From Streptomyces rimosus subsp. rimosus (GTDB lineage Bacteria > Actinomycetota > Actinomycetes > Streptomycetales > Streptomycetaceae): DNA of 64,000 nt. The position numbers were made by a program, and so were the translations under genes. The stretch's first letter is position 1; each line of letters begins with the position of its first letter. The notes under the pieces were generated by a model. It had not been told where the DNA came from, searched no databases, and worked only from the letters and a program-made list of their open reading frames with translations. Of this stretch, positions 25,588 through 34,367 are shown in pieces. The stretch spans positions 40,430 through 104,429 of the forward strand of contig NZ_JOCQ01000020.1 of NCBI RefSeq assembly GCF_000720725.1, written 5' to 3'.

Positions 25588-25931
25588 GGGGATTCCTCCT
25601 CGTCGTACGGTCACCGGGCGGTGCGGCGGTGACTCATAACGACGGATGGTACGTGTCGGTAATGCGGGGAGCATGTGGGCGGCACAGTAAGCGGGGCGGG
25701 CGGTGAGCGGTGGGGAATGTGCCGCCTATTCCGGTTCGGGGGGTGGGGCGGTTTACGGTTGCGGTGTGCGGGCGGGAGGGGTTTGCGATTCCATTCGCCC
25801 CATACGCATTCGGCCCGTCATGTGGGTTCCTGTGTGCATTTCGCCGGGAAGGGAGTCCGTCCCCTTCCCCTCCCCGTCTCCACCTTCCCACCGGGTGCCG
25901 AAGCCGACCCCGACCTGACCTACCGTCAGTT

Positions 25932-25945
25932 TGGAACGTGTTCTA
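25932..25945. promoter_or_regulatory. KstR operator (perfect consensus)
   Basis: TGGAACGTGTTCTA matches TnnAACnnGTTnnA exactly, 44 bases upstream of the lipid-transfer thiolase start. The remaining 25588-25931 gap holds no recognisable gene or RNA; a purine/pyrimidine-rich stretch near 25850-25885 is the only notable composition feature. Confidence 0.75.
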
Positions 25946-25988
25946 GTCTGCCCACGCGGAGCGGCCGCCTTCACCGAGGAGGACCGAC

Positions 25989-27185
25989 ATGGCCGGCAAG
26001 GCGTACATCATCGGCGTGGGCACGACGAAGTTCGAGAAGCCGGAGACGCGGGAGTGGCAGTACTGGGACATGGCGGGGGAGGCGGGCGGTAAGGCGCTCG
26101 CCGATGCCGGGGTCCCGTACAGCGCTGTGGAACAGGTGCCGGTCGGCTACTGCTGTCAGCCTTCCACCGCCGGGCAGCGTGCCGTCTACGAGTTGGGGCT
26201 GACCGGCGTCCCCGTCTACAACGTCAACAACAACTGCGCGACCGGCGCCACCGCGCTGATGATGGCCCGGCAGTTCGTCGCCTCCGGCCTCAACGACTGT
26301 GTACTGGCCCTCGGCTTCGAGAAGATGAAGCGCGGCGCGCTGGGCGCCGGCGCGGACGGCGGCGACTTCGCGGCCTCGCCCGTGGCCCGGCACTACGGCG
26401 TGATGGCCGCCGCGCACGGCTTCGAAATGACGCCGCCGACCGCGCAGATCTTCGGCAACGCCGCGCGCGAGCACATGGACCGGTACGGGACCACGGAGCG
26501 GCAGCTCGCGGCGGTCGGCGCGAAGAACCACCGGCACTCTGCCGACAACCCGGACGCCCAGTTCCAGGACGTCTACACGGTCGAGGAGATCCTTGCCGCC
26601 AGGACCGTCCACCGGCCGCTCACCAAGCTCCAGTGCTCGCCGACCTCCGACGGCGCGGCGGCTGCCGTCGTCGCCTCGGAACGCTTCGTCCGCGATCACG
26701 GGCTCGTGGACCGGGCCGTGGAGATCGCCGGGCAGGCCATGACGACGGACACGGAGGACAGCTTCGCCTCCGGCTCCTGCATCGACGTCGTCGGCCGCCC
26801 GATGTCCCGGGCGGCGGCCCGGCAGGCGTACGAGGCGAGCGGCCTCGGCATCGAGGACGTGGACGTGATCGAGCTGCACGACTGCTTCTCCGTCAACGAG
26901 CTGCTGACGTACGAGGCGCTGGGTCTGTGCGCGGAGGGCGAGTCGGGCAAGCTCGTCGAGGACGGCGCCACCACCCACGGCGGCCGGTGGGTGGTCAACC
27001 CCTCCGGCGGGCTGATCTCCAAGGGCCATCCGCTCGGTGCGACCGGCCTGGCCCAGGCCGCCGAGCTGGTCCGGCAACTGCGCGGCACGGCGGGCGCCCG
27101 CCAGGTGCCGGGGGCCCGCGTCGGACTGGCGCACAACATCGGGCTGGGCGGGGCGGCGGTGGTCACGTTGTTGCGGAGGGGGTGA
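25989..27185 (+). CDS. Lipid-transfer protein / SCP-x-type thiolase
   Basis: A 398-residue thiolase-fold enzyme of the sterol-carrier-protein-x (Ltp) group, which cleave or condense branched acyl-CoA, including steroid side chains. Candidate nucleophile Cys83 is in NVNNNCATGATALM; other family motifs are HDCFSVNELLTYEALG and GGLISKGHPLGATG with the active-site His, and HNIGLGGAAVVTLL closes the fold. The ATG at 25989 follows GAGGA. A perfect KstR box is centred 50 bases upstream, linking it to the kstR-like gene at 16 kb. Closest by memory to Ltp1-type proteins; whether it is a thiolase or an aldolase-type partner needs a DUF35 partner, which is not visible here. Confidence 0.9.
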   Translation: MAGKAYIIGVGTTKFEKPETREWQYWDMAGEAGGKALADAGVPYSAVEQVPVGYCCQPSTAGQRAVYELGLTGVPVYNVNNNCATGATALMMARQFVASGLNDCVLALGFEKMKRGALGAGADGGDFAASPVARHYGVMAAAHGFEMTPPTAQIFGNAAREHMDRYGTTERQLAAVGAKNHRHSADNPDAQFQDVYTVEEILAARTVHRPLTKLQCSPTSDGAAAAVVASERFVRDHGLVDRAVEIAGQAMTTDTEDSFASGSCIDVVGRPMSRAAARQAYEASGLGIEDVDVIELHDCFSVNELLTYEALGLCAEGESGKLVEDGATTHGGRWVVNPSGGLISKGHPLGATGLAQAAELVRQLRGTAGARQVPGARVGLAHNIGLGGAAVVTLLRRG

Positions 27186-27334
27186 CCGGGGGAAGAGGGG
27201 TCCCCGGGGAGGGGGCGATCCGGGGGTGCCCCAGGGAGGAAGTGTGGCCGGTCCCGGGCCTTTCGACCTAGGACCTGTGACCGGCCGCCTCCGGGCCGAT
27301 AATCCGATGCCACCGTCGCGTGCCAGGTGCAACT

Positions 27335-28783
27335 ATGGAGACCATGCCCCCGACAGCCACCCCCACCACGCTGCCCGAAAGCGTCCGCCGCACACCGCCG
27401 CCCACCTGGCTGGTGACCCTGCTGGTCTGCGCCGGACAGTTCCTCGTAGTCCTGGACGTCTCGGTCGTCAACGTCGCGCTGCCGAGCATGCGTACCGGTC
27501 TCGGGCTCAGCGAGCTGGGGCTGCAATGGGTGGTCAACGCCTACGTGATCACCTTCGCGGGGTTCATGCTGCTCGGTGGCCGGGTGGCCGACCTCTTCGG
27601 GCGCAAGCGGATATTCGTCGTGGGGCTCGCCCTCTTCACCGTCGCGAGCCTGGCGGGCGGCCTGGCGCAGGAGTCCTGGCATCTGATCGCGGCCCGTACC
27701 GTCCAGGGCGTCGGCGCGGCCATCCTGTCCCCGGCCACCCTCACCATCCTGACCACCGCGTTCCCGGCGGGCCCGGCGCGCACCCGCGCCATCGCCACCT
27801 GGACCGCGGTCGGCGCGGGCGGCGGCGCCGTCGGCGGCCTGGTCGGCGGGGTGCTGACCGAGTACCTGTCCTGGCGCTGGGTGCTGTTGATCAACGTTCC
27901 CATCGGCGCGCTGGTGCTGACCGGCGCGCTGCTCTGGCTCTCCGAGAGCCGGCGCGGCGAGGGGCGGCGGCTCGACATCCCGGGCGCGCTCCTGGTGACG
28001 GCCGGTCTCGCGCTGGTGGCGTACGGCATCGTGCAGACCGAGTCCCGGGGCTGGTCCTCGGCGAGCGCGCTGCTGCCGCTGGCGGCGGGCCTACTGGTGC
28101 TGGCCGCGTTCGTGGCCGTCGAGGCGCGTACGAAGGCGCCGCTGATGCCGCTCACGCTCTTCCGGCTGCGTTCGGTGTACGCGGCGAACAGCGCCATGGT
28201 GCTGGCCGGCGCCGCGATGTTCTCCATGTGGTACTTCCTCAGCCTCTACGTGCAGAACGTCCTCGACTACACGCCCCTGGAGGCCGGGCTCTCCTTCATC
28301 CCGCACTCGCTGAGCATCGTGCTGGGCTCGAAGATCGCGCCACGGCTGATGCCCCGGGCAGGCGCCAAGACGCTCGCGATCACCGGTGCGCTGGTCTCCG
28401 CGGCGGGCATGCTCTGGCAGGGGCAGATGGGCGCCGACGGCACGTACGCCGGTACGCTGCTCGGCCCCGGCATCCTGATGGCCTTCGGCGCCGGCCTGAC
28501 CGCCACACCGATCGCCTCGATCGCCACCTCCGGCGCCGCGCCCTCCGACCAGGGCCTGGTCTCCGGCCTGATCAACACCTCGCGGCAGATGGGCGGCGCG
28601 CTCGGCCTGTCCATCCTGTCCACGGTCGCCGCCACCCGGATCGCGTCCGGCCACGGCGGCCCGGCCGCGATGGCCGACGGCTACGGCCTCGCCTTCCAGG
28701 TCGGTACGGTCATCCTGCTGGCGAGCGTGCTGCTGATGGTCCTGGCCCTGCCGCGCCGCCCCGAGGACGCCCACCATGGCTGA
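27335..28783 (+). CDS. MFS transporter, DHA2 (EmrB/QacA) family
   Basis: A 482-residue 14-helix drug:proton antiporter. TM1 motif VVLDVSVVNVALP (motif D1), RVADLFGRKRIF (motif A) and a Gly/Ala-rich TM5 (TAVGAGGGAVGGLVGGVL, motif C) are clear. ATG at 27335 has AGGTG upstream; 27344 is also possible. Its stop is overlapped by the SDR start (eight bases), so the pair is co-translated: possibly export plus modification of one small molecule. Preceded by a 150-base gap after the thiolase, so it may be an independent unit. Confidence 0.9.
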   Translation: METMPPTATPTTLPESVRRTPPPTWLVTLLVCAGQFLVVLDVSVVNVALPSMRTGLGLSELGLQWVVNAYVITFAGFMLLGGRVADLFGRKRIFVVGLALFTVASLAGGLAQESWHLIAARTVQGVGAAILSPATLTILTTAFPAGPARTRAIATWTAVGAGGGAVGGLVGGVLTEYLSWRWVLLINVPIGALVLTGALLWLSESRRGEGRRLDIPGALLVTAGLALVAYGIVQTESRGWSSASALLPLAAGLLVLAAFVAVEARTKAPLMPLTLFRLRSVYAANSAMVLAGAAMFSMWYFLSLYVQNVLDYTPLEAGLSFIPHSLSIVLGSKIAPRLMPRAGAKTLAITGALVSAAGMLWQGQMGADGTYAGTLLGPGILMAFGAGLTATPIASIATSGAAPSDQGLVSGLINTSRQMGGALGLSILSTVAATRIASGHGGPAAMADGYGLAFQVGTVILLASVLLMVLALPRRPEDAHHG

Positions 28784-29573
28784 CGACGCGACCACCCCCG
28801 CCCTCTCCCCGTTCCCCGCCACCGGCCGCCGCGTCCTGGTCAGCGGCGCCTCGCGCGGCCTCGGCCGGGCCGTGGCGCACGCCTTCGCCGAGAACGGCGA
28901 CCGGGTCGCGGTGCACTACGGCTCGCGGCGCGCGGACGCCGAGGAGACCCTCGCCGCGCTGCCCGGCAGCGGCCACGTCCTGCTCGGCGCCGACCTGGCG
29001 GACCCGTCCGGTGCCGCCGCCCTGATCAGCGCGGCCGTCGCCGCTCTCGGCGGTATCGACGTCCTGGTGAACAACGCCGCCGTCAACACCCCGCACCCGC
29101 CCGCGACCACCCCGTACGACGACTGGGCCGCCGCCTGGCAGCAGCACGTGGCGGTCAACCTGCTCGGTACGGCCCACCTCAGCCACGGCGCGGCCCAGGC
29201 GATGATCGCGCAGGGCACCGGCGGCCGGATCGTCAACATCGGCTCCCGCGGCGCCTTCCGCGGCGAGCCCGACCACCCCGCCTACGGCGCCACGAAGGCC
29301 GCCGTACACGCCCTCGGCCAGTCGCTCGCCGTCGCCCTCGCCCCGCACGGCATCGCGGTGGCCTCCGTGGCGCCCGGTTTCATCGACACGGACCGGGTGG
29401 CCCACCGCCTGACCGGCGCCGAGGGCGCGGCGATCCGCGCGCAGAGCCCGTTCGGCCGGGTGGCCACCCCCGAGGAGGTCGCGGCGGCCGTACGGTGGCT
29501 GGCCTCGCCCGAGGCCCAGTGGAGCTCGGGCGCGGTGCTGGACCTCAACGGGGCGTCACACCTGCGGACGTGA
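28776..29573 (+). CDS. Short-chain dehydrogenase/reductase
   Basis: A 265-residue classical SDR, NADP(H)-leaning: VLVSGASRGLGRAVAHAF (Gly-rich loop), VLVNNAAVN, catalytic Ser in IVNIGSRGAF, Tyr-x3-Lys in HPAYGATKAAVHALG, and VASVAPGFIDTD. The ATG overlaps the MFS stop. The last codons are tandemly duplicated just past the stop. Substrate unknown. Confidence 0.9.
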   Translation: MADDATTPALSPFPATGRRVLVSGASRGLGRAVAHAFAENGDRVAVHYGSRRADAEETLAALPGSGHVLLGADLADPSGAAALISAAVAALGGIDVLVNNAAVNTPHPPATTPYDDWAAAWQQHVAVNLLGTAHLSHGAAQAMIAQGTGGRIVNIGSRGAFRGEPDHPAYGATKAAVHALGQSLAVALAPHGIAVASVAPGFIDTDRVAHRLTGAEGAAIRAQSPFGRVATPEEVAAAVRWLASPEAQWSSGAVLDLNGASHLRT

Positions 29574-29598
29574 ACGGGGCATCGCAGCTGCGGACGTG
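29547..29598. repeat. 26-bp tandem duplication across the SDR stop codon
   Basis: Bases 29547-29572 and 29573-29598 are the same 26-base unit with three differences; each unit would encode NGAS-x-LRT-stop in its own frame. It looks like a slippage duplication of the gene's 3' end. Confidence 0.85.
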
Positions 29599-29697
29599 AG
29601 ACCGCCGCACGTGCATACGCACGGGACCGCGCACCGGACTCCCCGACGGGCCGTCGGAAGCCTTCCCTCCGCCGGGGCGCGGTGGCAGCGTCGCGGC

Positions 29698-30093
29698 ATG
29701 GCGAACATCCCCGCGGATCTCTCGTACACCAAGGACCACGAATGGGTCCGGGTCAAGGACGATCAGGCCACCGTCGGCATCACCGATCACGCGCAGCGTC
29801 AGCTCGGTGACATCGTCTATGCCGAACTGCCCAAGCAGGGCGAGCGGTTCGAGGCGGGTGACGCGTTCGGCTCGCTGGAGTCGGTGAAGGCCGTCACCGA
29901 GGTCTACGTACCGCTGACCGGTACGGTCCTCGCGGTCAACGAGAGCGTCAACGACGCCCCGGAGCAGATCAACGACGAGCCGTACGGCGGGGGCTGGCTG
30001 GCCGTCCTCCGCCTGACCCGGCCCGCCGAACTCGACGCCCTGCTGGACGCGAAGGGCTACGAGTCCTACATCCAGGAGGAGTCGGCGGGCTGA
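29698..30093 (+). CDS. gcvH: Glycine cleavage system H protein
   Basis: Lipoyl carrier of the glycine cleavage complex, 131 residues: SYTKDHEWVRV start, GITDHAQRQLGDIVYAELP, lipoylated Lys64 in GSLESVKAVTEVY, and GGGWLAVLRL. The ATG at 29698 matches the family start. gcvT, gcvP and glyA are not adjacent, so this copy stands alone; no glycine riboswitch was recognised upstream. It is convergent with the response regulator 14 bases away. Confidence 0.95.
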   Translation: MANIPADLSYTKDHEWVRVKDDQATVGITDHAQRQLGDIVYAELPKQGERFEAGDAFGSLESVKAVTEVYVPLTGTVLAVNESVNDAPEQINDEPYGGGWLAVLRLTRPAELDALLDAKGYESYIQEESAG

Positions 30094-30106
30094 CCCCTGC
30101 CCGCCT

Positions 30107-30763
30107 CTACAGCCACCCGTTCTGCCGGGCGTTGCGCACCGCCTCCATACGGTTGCGCGTCCCCGTCTTGCCGATGGCCGCCGACAGGTAGTTGCGCACG
30201 GTCGCCTGCGACAGGTGCAGCTTCCCGGCGATGTCGGCGACGGTCGCCCCGTCCACGGCCGCGGTCAGTACGTCGCGCTCGCGCTGGGTCAGCGGATTCG
30301 GCCCCGCGCTGAGCGCCGCCGCGGCCAGCCCCGGGTCGATCACCTGCTCCCCGGCCAGCACCCGCCGGATCGCCGCCGCCAGGTCCTCCACCGGCCCGTC
30401 CTTGACCAGGAACCCGGACGCCCCCGCCTCCATCGCCCGCCGCAGATACCCCGGCCGCCCGAACGTCGTCACGATCAGCACCTTGCACGACGGCAGCGCC
30501 TCCCGCAGCTCCGCCGCCGCGTCCAGCCCGCTGCGCCCCGGCAGCTCGATGTCCAGCAGCGCGATGTCCGGCCGCGCCTCCAGCGCCGTCGGCACGATCC
30601 GGTCCCCGGCCGACACCTGGGCGACGACCTCCATGTCGTCCTCAAGGTTGAGCAGCAGCGCCAGCGCACCCCGCATCATCCCCTGGTCCTCGGCGAGGAG
30701 GACTTTCACACACCCCGTCGAGGAGCCCCGTTCCGCGGGGCCGGTCGCTGCATCTCGGTTCAT
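30107..30763 (-). CDS. NarL/DesR-type response regulator
   Basis: A 218-residue two-component regulator: receiver KVLLAEDQGMMRGALALLLN with the acidic pair, phospho-Asp71 in ALLDIELPGRSG, Lys in GFLVKDGPVE; LuxR helix-turn-helix LTQRERDVLTAAVDG to QATVRNYLSAAIGKTGTRNR. The ATG at 30763 lacks a strong ribosome binding site; GTG at 30709 (giving Asp53) is an equally good start. It resembles DesR, normally next to a DesK-type kinase. No kinase is adjacent, but one lies at 40.1-41.5 kb on the same strand. Confidence 0.9.
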   Translation of the reverse strand: MNRDAATGPAERGSSTGCVKVLLAEDQGMMRGALALLLNLEDDMEVVAQVSAGDRIVPTALEARPDIALLDIELPGRSGLDAAAELREALPSCKVLIVTTFGRPGYLRRAMEAGASGFLVKDGPVEDLAAAIRRVLAGEQVIDPGLAAAALSAGPNPLTQRERDVLTAAVDGATVADIAGKLHLSQATVRNYLSAAIGKTGTRNRMEAVRNARQNGWL

Positions 30764-30795
30764 GGCACCAGGGTAGAGCGCTGGAGCGTTCCCGC

Positions 30796-31431
30796 TTACG
30801 GCATGGTCGCGTCCGTGATGCGGACCTTGTTCTGGCCCGTCTCGCCGGCCCGGCAGGCGACCACCCGGCCGTCGGGGAAGCGGTAGTGGTCCACGAAGCT
30901 GCTGTCCACGCTGATGTCGGCCCACCGCATGTGCGCCGGGAGGTCCGCCGTCGCGCGCAGCCGCAGCTGGTAGGTCACCGACTGTCCGGCCTTCAGGACG
31001 CCGTTCGTCACGAAGCGGCCGGACGCGCCGCGGTCCACGGGCGTCCACTTACCGTTCTTCCCGGATTTGTACTCGAACGCCACGAACCGGCCGATCACCG
31101 GGTCTTCGTCCTCCACCTGCCGCCAGATGTAGACGGACATGTCGAGCGTCTTCACCGGCCTGCTGCCGATGTTGGTCACGGTCGCCCGGAACGACCGCCA
31201 GTCCCCGCCCCGGGTGACCGGGCCGTCGGCGTCGGTCTGGACCAGCTTGAGGGTCTTCTGCTCGTAGCTTCCGTCCGTGGTGGCCACGTCGTAGCAGCTG
31301 GGCAGTTGCTCTCGGGCGGCCCCGGCCCCGGCCCCGGCCCCGGCCGCGTACGCGCCGGGCGCCGCCACCAGGGCCGCCGTCGGCAGAACGGCCATGGTGA
31401 CAGCCGTGATCAGAGCGCGGCGAAGGTTCAT
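30796..31431 (-). CDS. Secreted protein, beta-sandwich-like, unknown function
   Basis: A 211-residue protein with a clear signal peptide (MNLRRALITAVTMAVLPTAA, cleavage near AYAAG) followed by an Ala/Gly spacer. A domain with alternating hydrophobic strands follows (FRATVTNIGSRPVKTLDMSV, FVAFEYKSGKNGKWTPV, SVTYQLRLRATADLP), like an immunoglobulin-like extracellular fold. Two cysteines (PSCYDVA and VACRAG) could form a disulphide. The ATG at 31431 has GAGG upstream. It is 32 bases upstream of the response regulator gene on the same strand. Function not recognised. Confidence 0.75.
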   Translation of the reverse strand: MNLRRALITAVTMAVLPTAALVAAPGAYAAGAGAGAGAAREQLPSCYDVATTDGSYEQKTLKLVQTDADGPVTRGGDWRSFRATVTNIGSRPVKTLDMSVYIWRQVEDEDPVIGRFVAFEYKSGKNGKWTPVDRGASGRFVTNGVLKAGQSVTYQLRLRATADLPAHMRWADISVDSSFVDHYRFPDGRVVACRAGETGQNKVRITDATMP

Positions 31432-31508
31432 CGGATACCTCTTCCGGTCGGGGCCTGTGACGACACTGGTCAACATGGGTGACCTTCGAGGTGGGGGGAG
31501 GGTTGTGC

Positions 31509-32099
31509 CTAACAGGCGGCGAGGAGGGCGTGTGCCTGCTCGCGGGCGTGCCCGATGGCGTCCGGGAACATGTCCAGCCCGTGGGCGACGAGCGCCCCTT
31601 CGTGCAGCAGCATGAGCGTACGGGCCAGGGGCTCGGCCCCGGCCGGGCGCACGCCTTCGGCGAGGCCGGTGAACAGGGCCAGCATCCACCGCTTCTGCCC
31701 GGTGATGACCGGGTGGGCCGGGTGCTCCGGATCGCTGATCTCGGCATGGGCGTTGACCATGCCGCACCCCTTGGGACTGTGCTCCGCCGCCCACGCACGT
31801 GATGCGTCGAAGACGGCCAGCACGCGCGCCGCGGGCTCCGGCGGTGCGGCGTCGAGGCGCCGGGCGACGAAGGCCCGCCAGCGTTCGTCGCGATCGGCCA
31901 GGTACTCCACGACGATCTGCTCCTTGGAGCCGAACCGGTCGTAGAGGGTCTTCTTCGTCACCCCGGCCTCATGGGCGATCAGGTCCACCCCGACGGCGTG
32001 GATGCCGCGCTCGTAGAACAGCCGGGCGGCGGCCTCCAGGACGCGCCGGGCGGCAGGCGTCATCGTGATCCGTCGCGGGCTCTCAGCAGTGCTGTCCAC
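31509..32099 (-). CDS. TetR-family regulator
   Basis: A 196-residue repressor: helix-turn-helix RRVLEAAARLFYERGIHAVG, VDLIAHEAGVTKKTLYDRFGSKEQIV; the C-terminal ligand domain includes HSPKGCGMVNAHAEI. Divergent from an EamA exporter with duplicated operator-like repeats in the 80-base gap, so it almost certainly represses that exporter and itself. Ligand unknown. Confidence 0.9.
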   Translation of the reverse strand: MDSTAESPRRITMTPAARRVLEAAARLFYERGIHAVGVDLIAHEAGVTKKTLYDRFGSKEQIVVEYLADRDERWRAFVARRLDAAPPEPAARVLAVFDASRAWAAEHSPKGCGMVNAHAEISDPEHPAHPVITGQKRWMLALFTGLAEGVRPAGAEPLARTLMLLHEGALVAHGLDMFPDAIGHAREQAHALLAAC

Positions 32100-32104
32100 T
32101 CTCC

Positions 32105-32150
32105 CGAGTATACCGATCTGTATAGTGTGAGAGCGAGTATACCGATCTGT
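32105..32150. promoter_or_regulatory. Duplicated TetR operator
   Basis: The 17-base CGAGTATACCGATCTGT occurs at 32105-32121 and 32134-32150, 29 bases apart. The first copy extends to the palindrome TATACCGATCTGTATA; the second is TATACCGATCTGTTTA. They occupy the divergent gap of the TetR and EamA genes. Confidence 0.8.
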
Positions 32151-32180
32151 TTACCGAGTCCGCTCAAAGGAGAAGGAGAC

Positions 32181-33176
32181 GTGAACTTCCTGCTCTCGGC
32201 CGCCTTCGTGCTCTGCTGGAGCTCCGGGTTCATCGGCGCCAAGCTCGGTGCGGGCAGCGCGTCCGCGGTGACGGTCCTGATGTGGCGCTTCCTGCCGCTG
32301 GCCGTCATCCTCATTGCCGTCGCCCCCCTCTCCAGAGCGGCGTGGCGGGGTCTGACGGCGCGGGACGTGGCCCGGCAGGCCGTGATCGGCGTGCTGTCGC
32401 AGAGCGGCTATCTCCTCACCGTCTACTGGGCGATCGGGCTGGGTGTCTCCAGTGGGACGACGGCCCTCATCGACGGCGTCCAGCCCTTGGTCGCCGGAGC
32501 GCTCGCCGGACCGTTGCTGCGGCAGTACGTCTCGCCCAAGCAGTGGCTCGGCCTGTGCCTGGGGGCGGCCGGCGTCGTCATCGTCACCACGGCCGACGCC
32601 ACCGCCGGCACCGGCGCGGCCTGGTGGGCCTACCTCGTCCCCTTCCTCGGCATGTTCTCCCTGGTGGCGGCCACCTTCCTGGAGAGCCGCCGCGGCGCTC
32701 GGGCCGCCCCGGCGGTGTCGATGACCGTCCACTGCGTCACCAGCGCCGTCGCCTTCACGGCACTGGCCCTGAGCACCGGATCCGCGCGCCCGCCCGCCGA
32801 ACTCTCGTTCTGGGCCGCGATCGCCTGGCTCGTGGCGCTGTCCACGTTCGGCGGGTACGGGCTGTACTGGCTCATCCTGCGGCGCTCCGGAGTCACCAAG
32901 GTCAATACGCTCATGTTTCTCATGGCCCCGGTCACGGCGGTCTGGGGAGCGCTCATGTTCGGCGAGCCGTTCGGCCCGCAGGCCGCCCTGGGGTTGGCCG
33001 TCGGCCTCCTGGCGGTCGTCGTCGTCCATCGCGGTGGCACCTCGTCGACCCGGGTGCGCGCGGCGGATTCGGCTTCACGCCGAAACGGCCCCGCCCGGGA
33101 AGCGGCCGCAGAATCACCCGTACGGTGCGCGGGCGAGCGGCGTGGCGGTGAGCGGCCGAGGTACCCATACGGGTAA
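32181..33176 (+). CDS. EamA/DMT-family exporter
   Basis: A 331-residue ten-helix drug/metabolite transporter: two EamA repeats (FLLSAAFVLCWSSGFIGAKL... and WWAYLVPFLGMFSLVAATFLES...), helix 9 with LMFLMAPVTAVWGALMFGE. A hydrophilic 50-residue C-terminal tail (after VVVVHRGGTSSTRV) is rich in Arg/Ala and unusual for the family. The GTG at 32181 has AAGGAG upstream. Controlled by the divergent TetR. Exported compound unknown. Confidence 0.9.
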   Translation: MNFLLSAAFVLCWSSGFIGAKLGAGSASAVTVLMWRFLPLAVILIAVAPLSRAAWRGLTARDVARQAVIGVLSQSGYLLTVYWAIGLGVSSGTTALIDGVQPLVAGALAGPLLRQYVSPKQWLGLCLGAAGVVIVTTADATAGTGAAWWAYLVPFLGMFSLVAATFLESRRGARAAPAVSMTVHCVTSAVAFTALALSTGSARPPAELSFWAAIAWLVALSTFGGYGLYWLILRRSGVTKVNTLMFLMAPVTAVWGALMFGEPFGPQAALGLAVGLLAVVVVHRGGTSSTRVRAADSASRRNGPAREAAAESPVRCAGERRGGERPRYPYG

Positions 33177-33201
33177 TGCATCTCGCGTCCCGGGAGGAAT
33201 C

Positions 33202-33507
33202 TTGAAACGTCTTCGATCATCCGCGGCCGGCATTTCCCTCGCCGCTGCCGTCCTGTGTCTGGCCGTCCCCATGAGCGCCCAGGCGGCGACCGGCACCCTC
33301 ACGGTCAACGGCGGCGAGAAATTCATCAATCCGCACGACGGTGCGTGTTTCTCCTGGCCGAAGAAAGGCTTGGACATCAAGAACCAGACGAACCGCGAAG
33401 TGGTGGTGTACCGGGGAACGAACTGCACCGGCACCGTCGGACAAGTCGTCCCGCCGGGAAAGTCGGCCAAGGCGCCGCGGGGTGTGAGTGTGAAGATTCA
33501 AGGCTGA
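33202..33507 (+). CDS. Small secreted protein with two cysteines
   Basis: A 101-residue exported protein: signal peptide KRLRSSAAGISLAAAVLCLA, cleavage near SAQA/ATG, then a short beta-rich domain (GTLTVNGGEKFINP, CFSWPKKGLDIKNQ, VVVYRGTNCTGTVGQVVPPG) with one Cys pair. The start is a TTG at 33202 directly behind GGGAGGAA; no ATG or GTG would keep the signal peptide compact. Resembles small beta-sandwich inhibitors or surface proteins, but I do not recognise a family. Its end overlaps the convergent kinase-like gene by ten bases. Confidence 0.72.
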   Translation: MKRLRSSAAGISLAAAVLCLAVPMSAQAATGTLTVNGGEKFINPHDGACFSWPKKGLDIKNQTNREVVVYRGTNCTGTVGQVVPPGKSAKAPRGVSVKIQG

Positions 33508-34340
33508 TGCGCGAGGACGGAACGGACTTCCGCGCTGGTCGGGCGGTCGCCCGGTAGGGGACTCAGCATCGCCTCGATCAGCCTGCCGAACAGGCCCGGC
33601 ACGGTCACCGGGCGGTGCGGGGTGGTGGCGACGGCTTTCCGCTGTACGGTGCGCGGCGCGTCGTCCGGATAGTCCACATGCCGCCACCCCGTCGCGCTGA
33701 CGAAGAATGAAGCGCCCAGCGCGTACACGTCCGATGCGGACGTGGGTGCCACTGTTCCCGTTTCCAGCAAGCTCCGGGAGATTTCCGGGCTCTCGAAATG
33801 GACGAGGCTCCCCGGGTACGGGAAATCGACCGAATCCGGCACCGGACCGCCGCGCGCCAGGGCGAGGTCGATAAGCGTCGCGGTGCCGTCGGGCCCGATG
33901 ATGAGATGCGCCGGCTGGATGTCCCCGTGGACCCACCCCGCCTCGTGCAGTACGGCGAGCGCGTCGGCGCACGCGTGCGCCGCGTCGAGGGACGGCTCAC
34001 GCTCGCCGCTGCGCTGCGGCTCCCACAGTTCGTAGAGGCTGGGGCCCTCGTGCCACGGCTGCGCGTTCCAGGTTCCGTACGGCCACGTCCCGTAGACCGC
34101 GAACGTCTCCAGCAGTTGCAGCACCACGGCTTCACGGGCCGGGGCCACCCCGGCCCAGTCGCACCCGGGGTGTTCATCCGTCTCGGGTACCGGCCGCCCG
34201 ACCTTCACGGCGTACCGCTCCGCCGCGGTCCGTACGTCCCAGACGGTGGACCCGCGGCGATTGGTCACCAGGCGCACCCCGGTGGGGGTGAGGGCCACGG
34301 CCACGCCGTTCGGGAGGGGGCAGGGTGAGCAGGGTTCCAC
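33498..34340 (-). CDS. Protein-kinase-like protein
   Basis: A 280-residue kinase-fold protein without membrane segments. ATP-site Lys in RYAVKVG, catalytic loop GWVHGDIQPAHLII (HGD for HRD), metal-binding Asp in TLIDLALARGG (DLA for DFG), APE-like FESPEIS, and SDVYALGASFFVSATGW. No clear glycine loop, so it is diverged and might phosphorylate a small molecule or be weakly active. It is followed upstream by a 68-residue DUF7848-like gene and, divergently, a TPR-type regulator, a set often found together in Streptomyces. Confidence 0.8.
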   Translation of the reverse strand: MEPCSPCPLPNGVAVALTPTGVRLVTNRRGSTVWDVRTAAERYAVKVGRPVPETDEHPGCDWAGVAPAREAVVLQLLETFAVYGTWPYGTWNAQPWHEGPSLYELWEPQRSGEREPSLDAAHACADALAVLHEAGWVHGDIQPAHLIIGPDGTATLIDLALARGGPVPDSVDFPYPGSLVHFESPEISRSLLETGTVAPTSASDVYALGASFFVSATGWRHVDYPDDAPRTVQRKAVATTPHRPVTVPGLFGRLIEAMLSPLPGDRPTSAEVRSVLAHQP

Positions 34341-34367
34341 GGTGCCGGTCCTTTCCGGGGGCGGGGG

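Noticed and set aside
29574..29697. Glycine riboswitch upstream of gcvH
   Set aside because: The 124-base gap is short, partly a slippage duplication, and no glycine-aptamer blocks were recognised.
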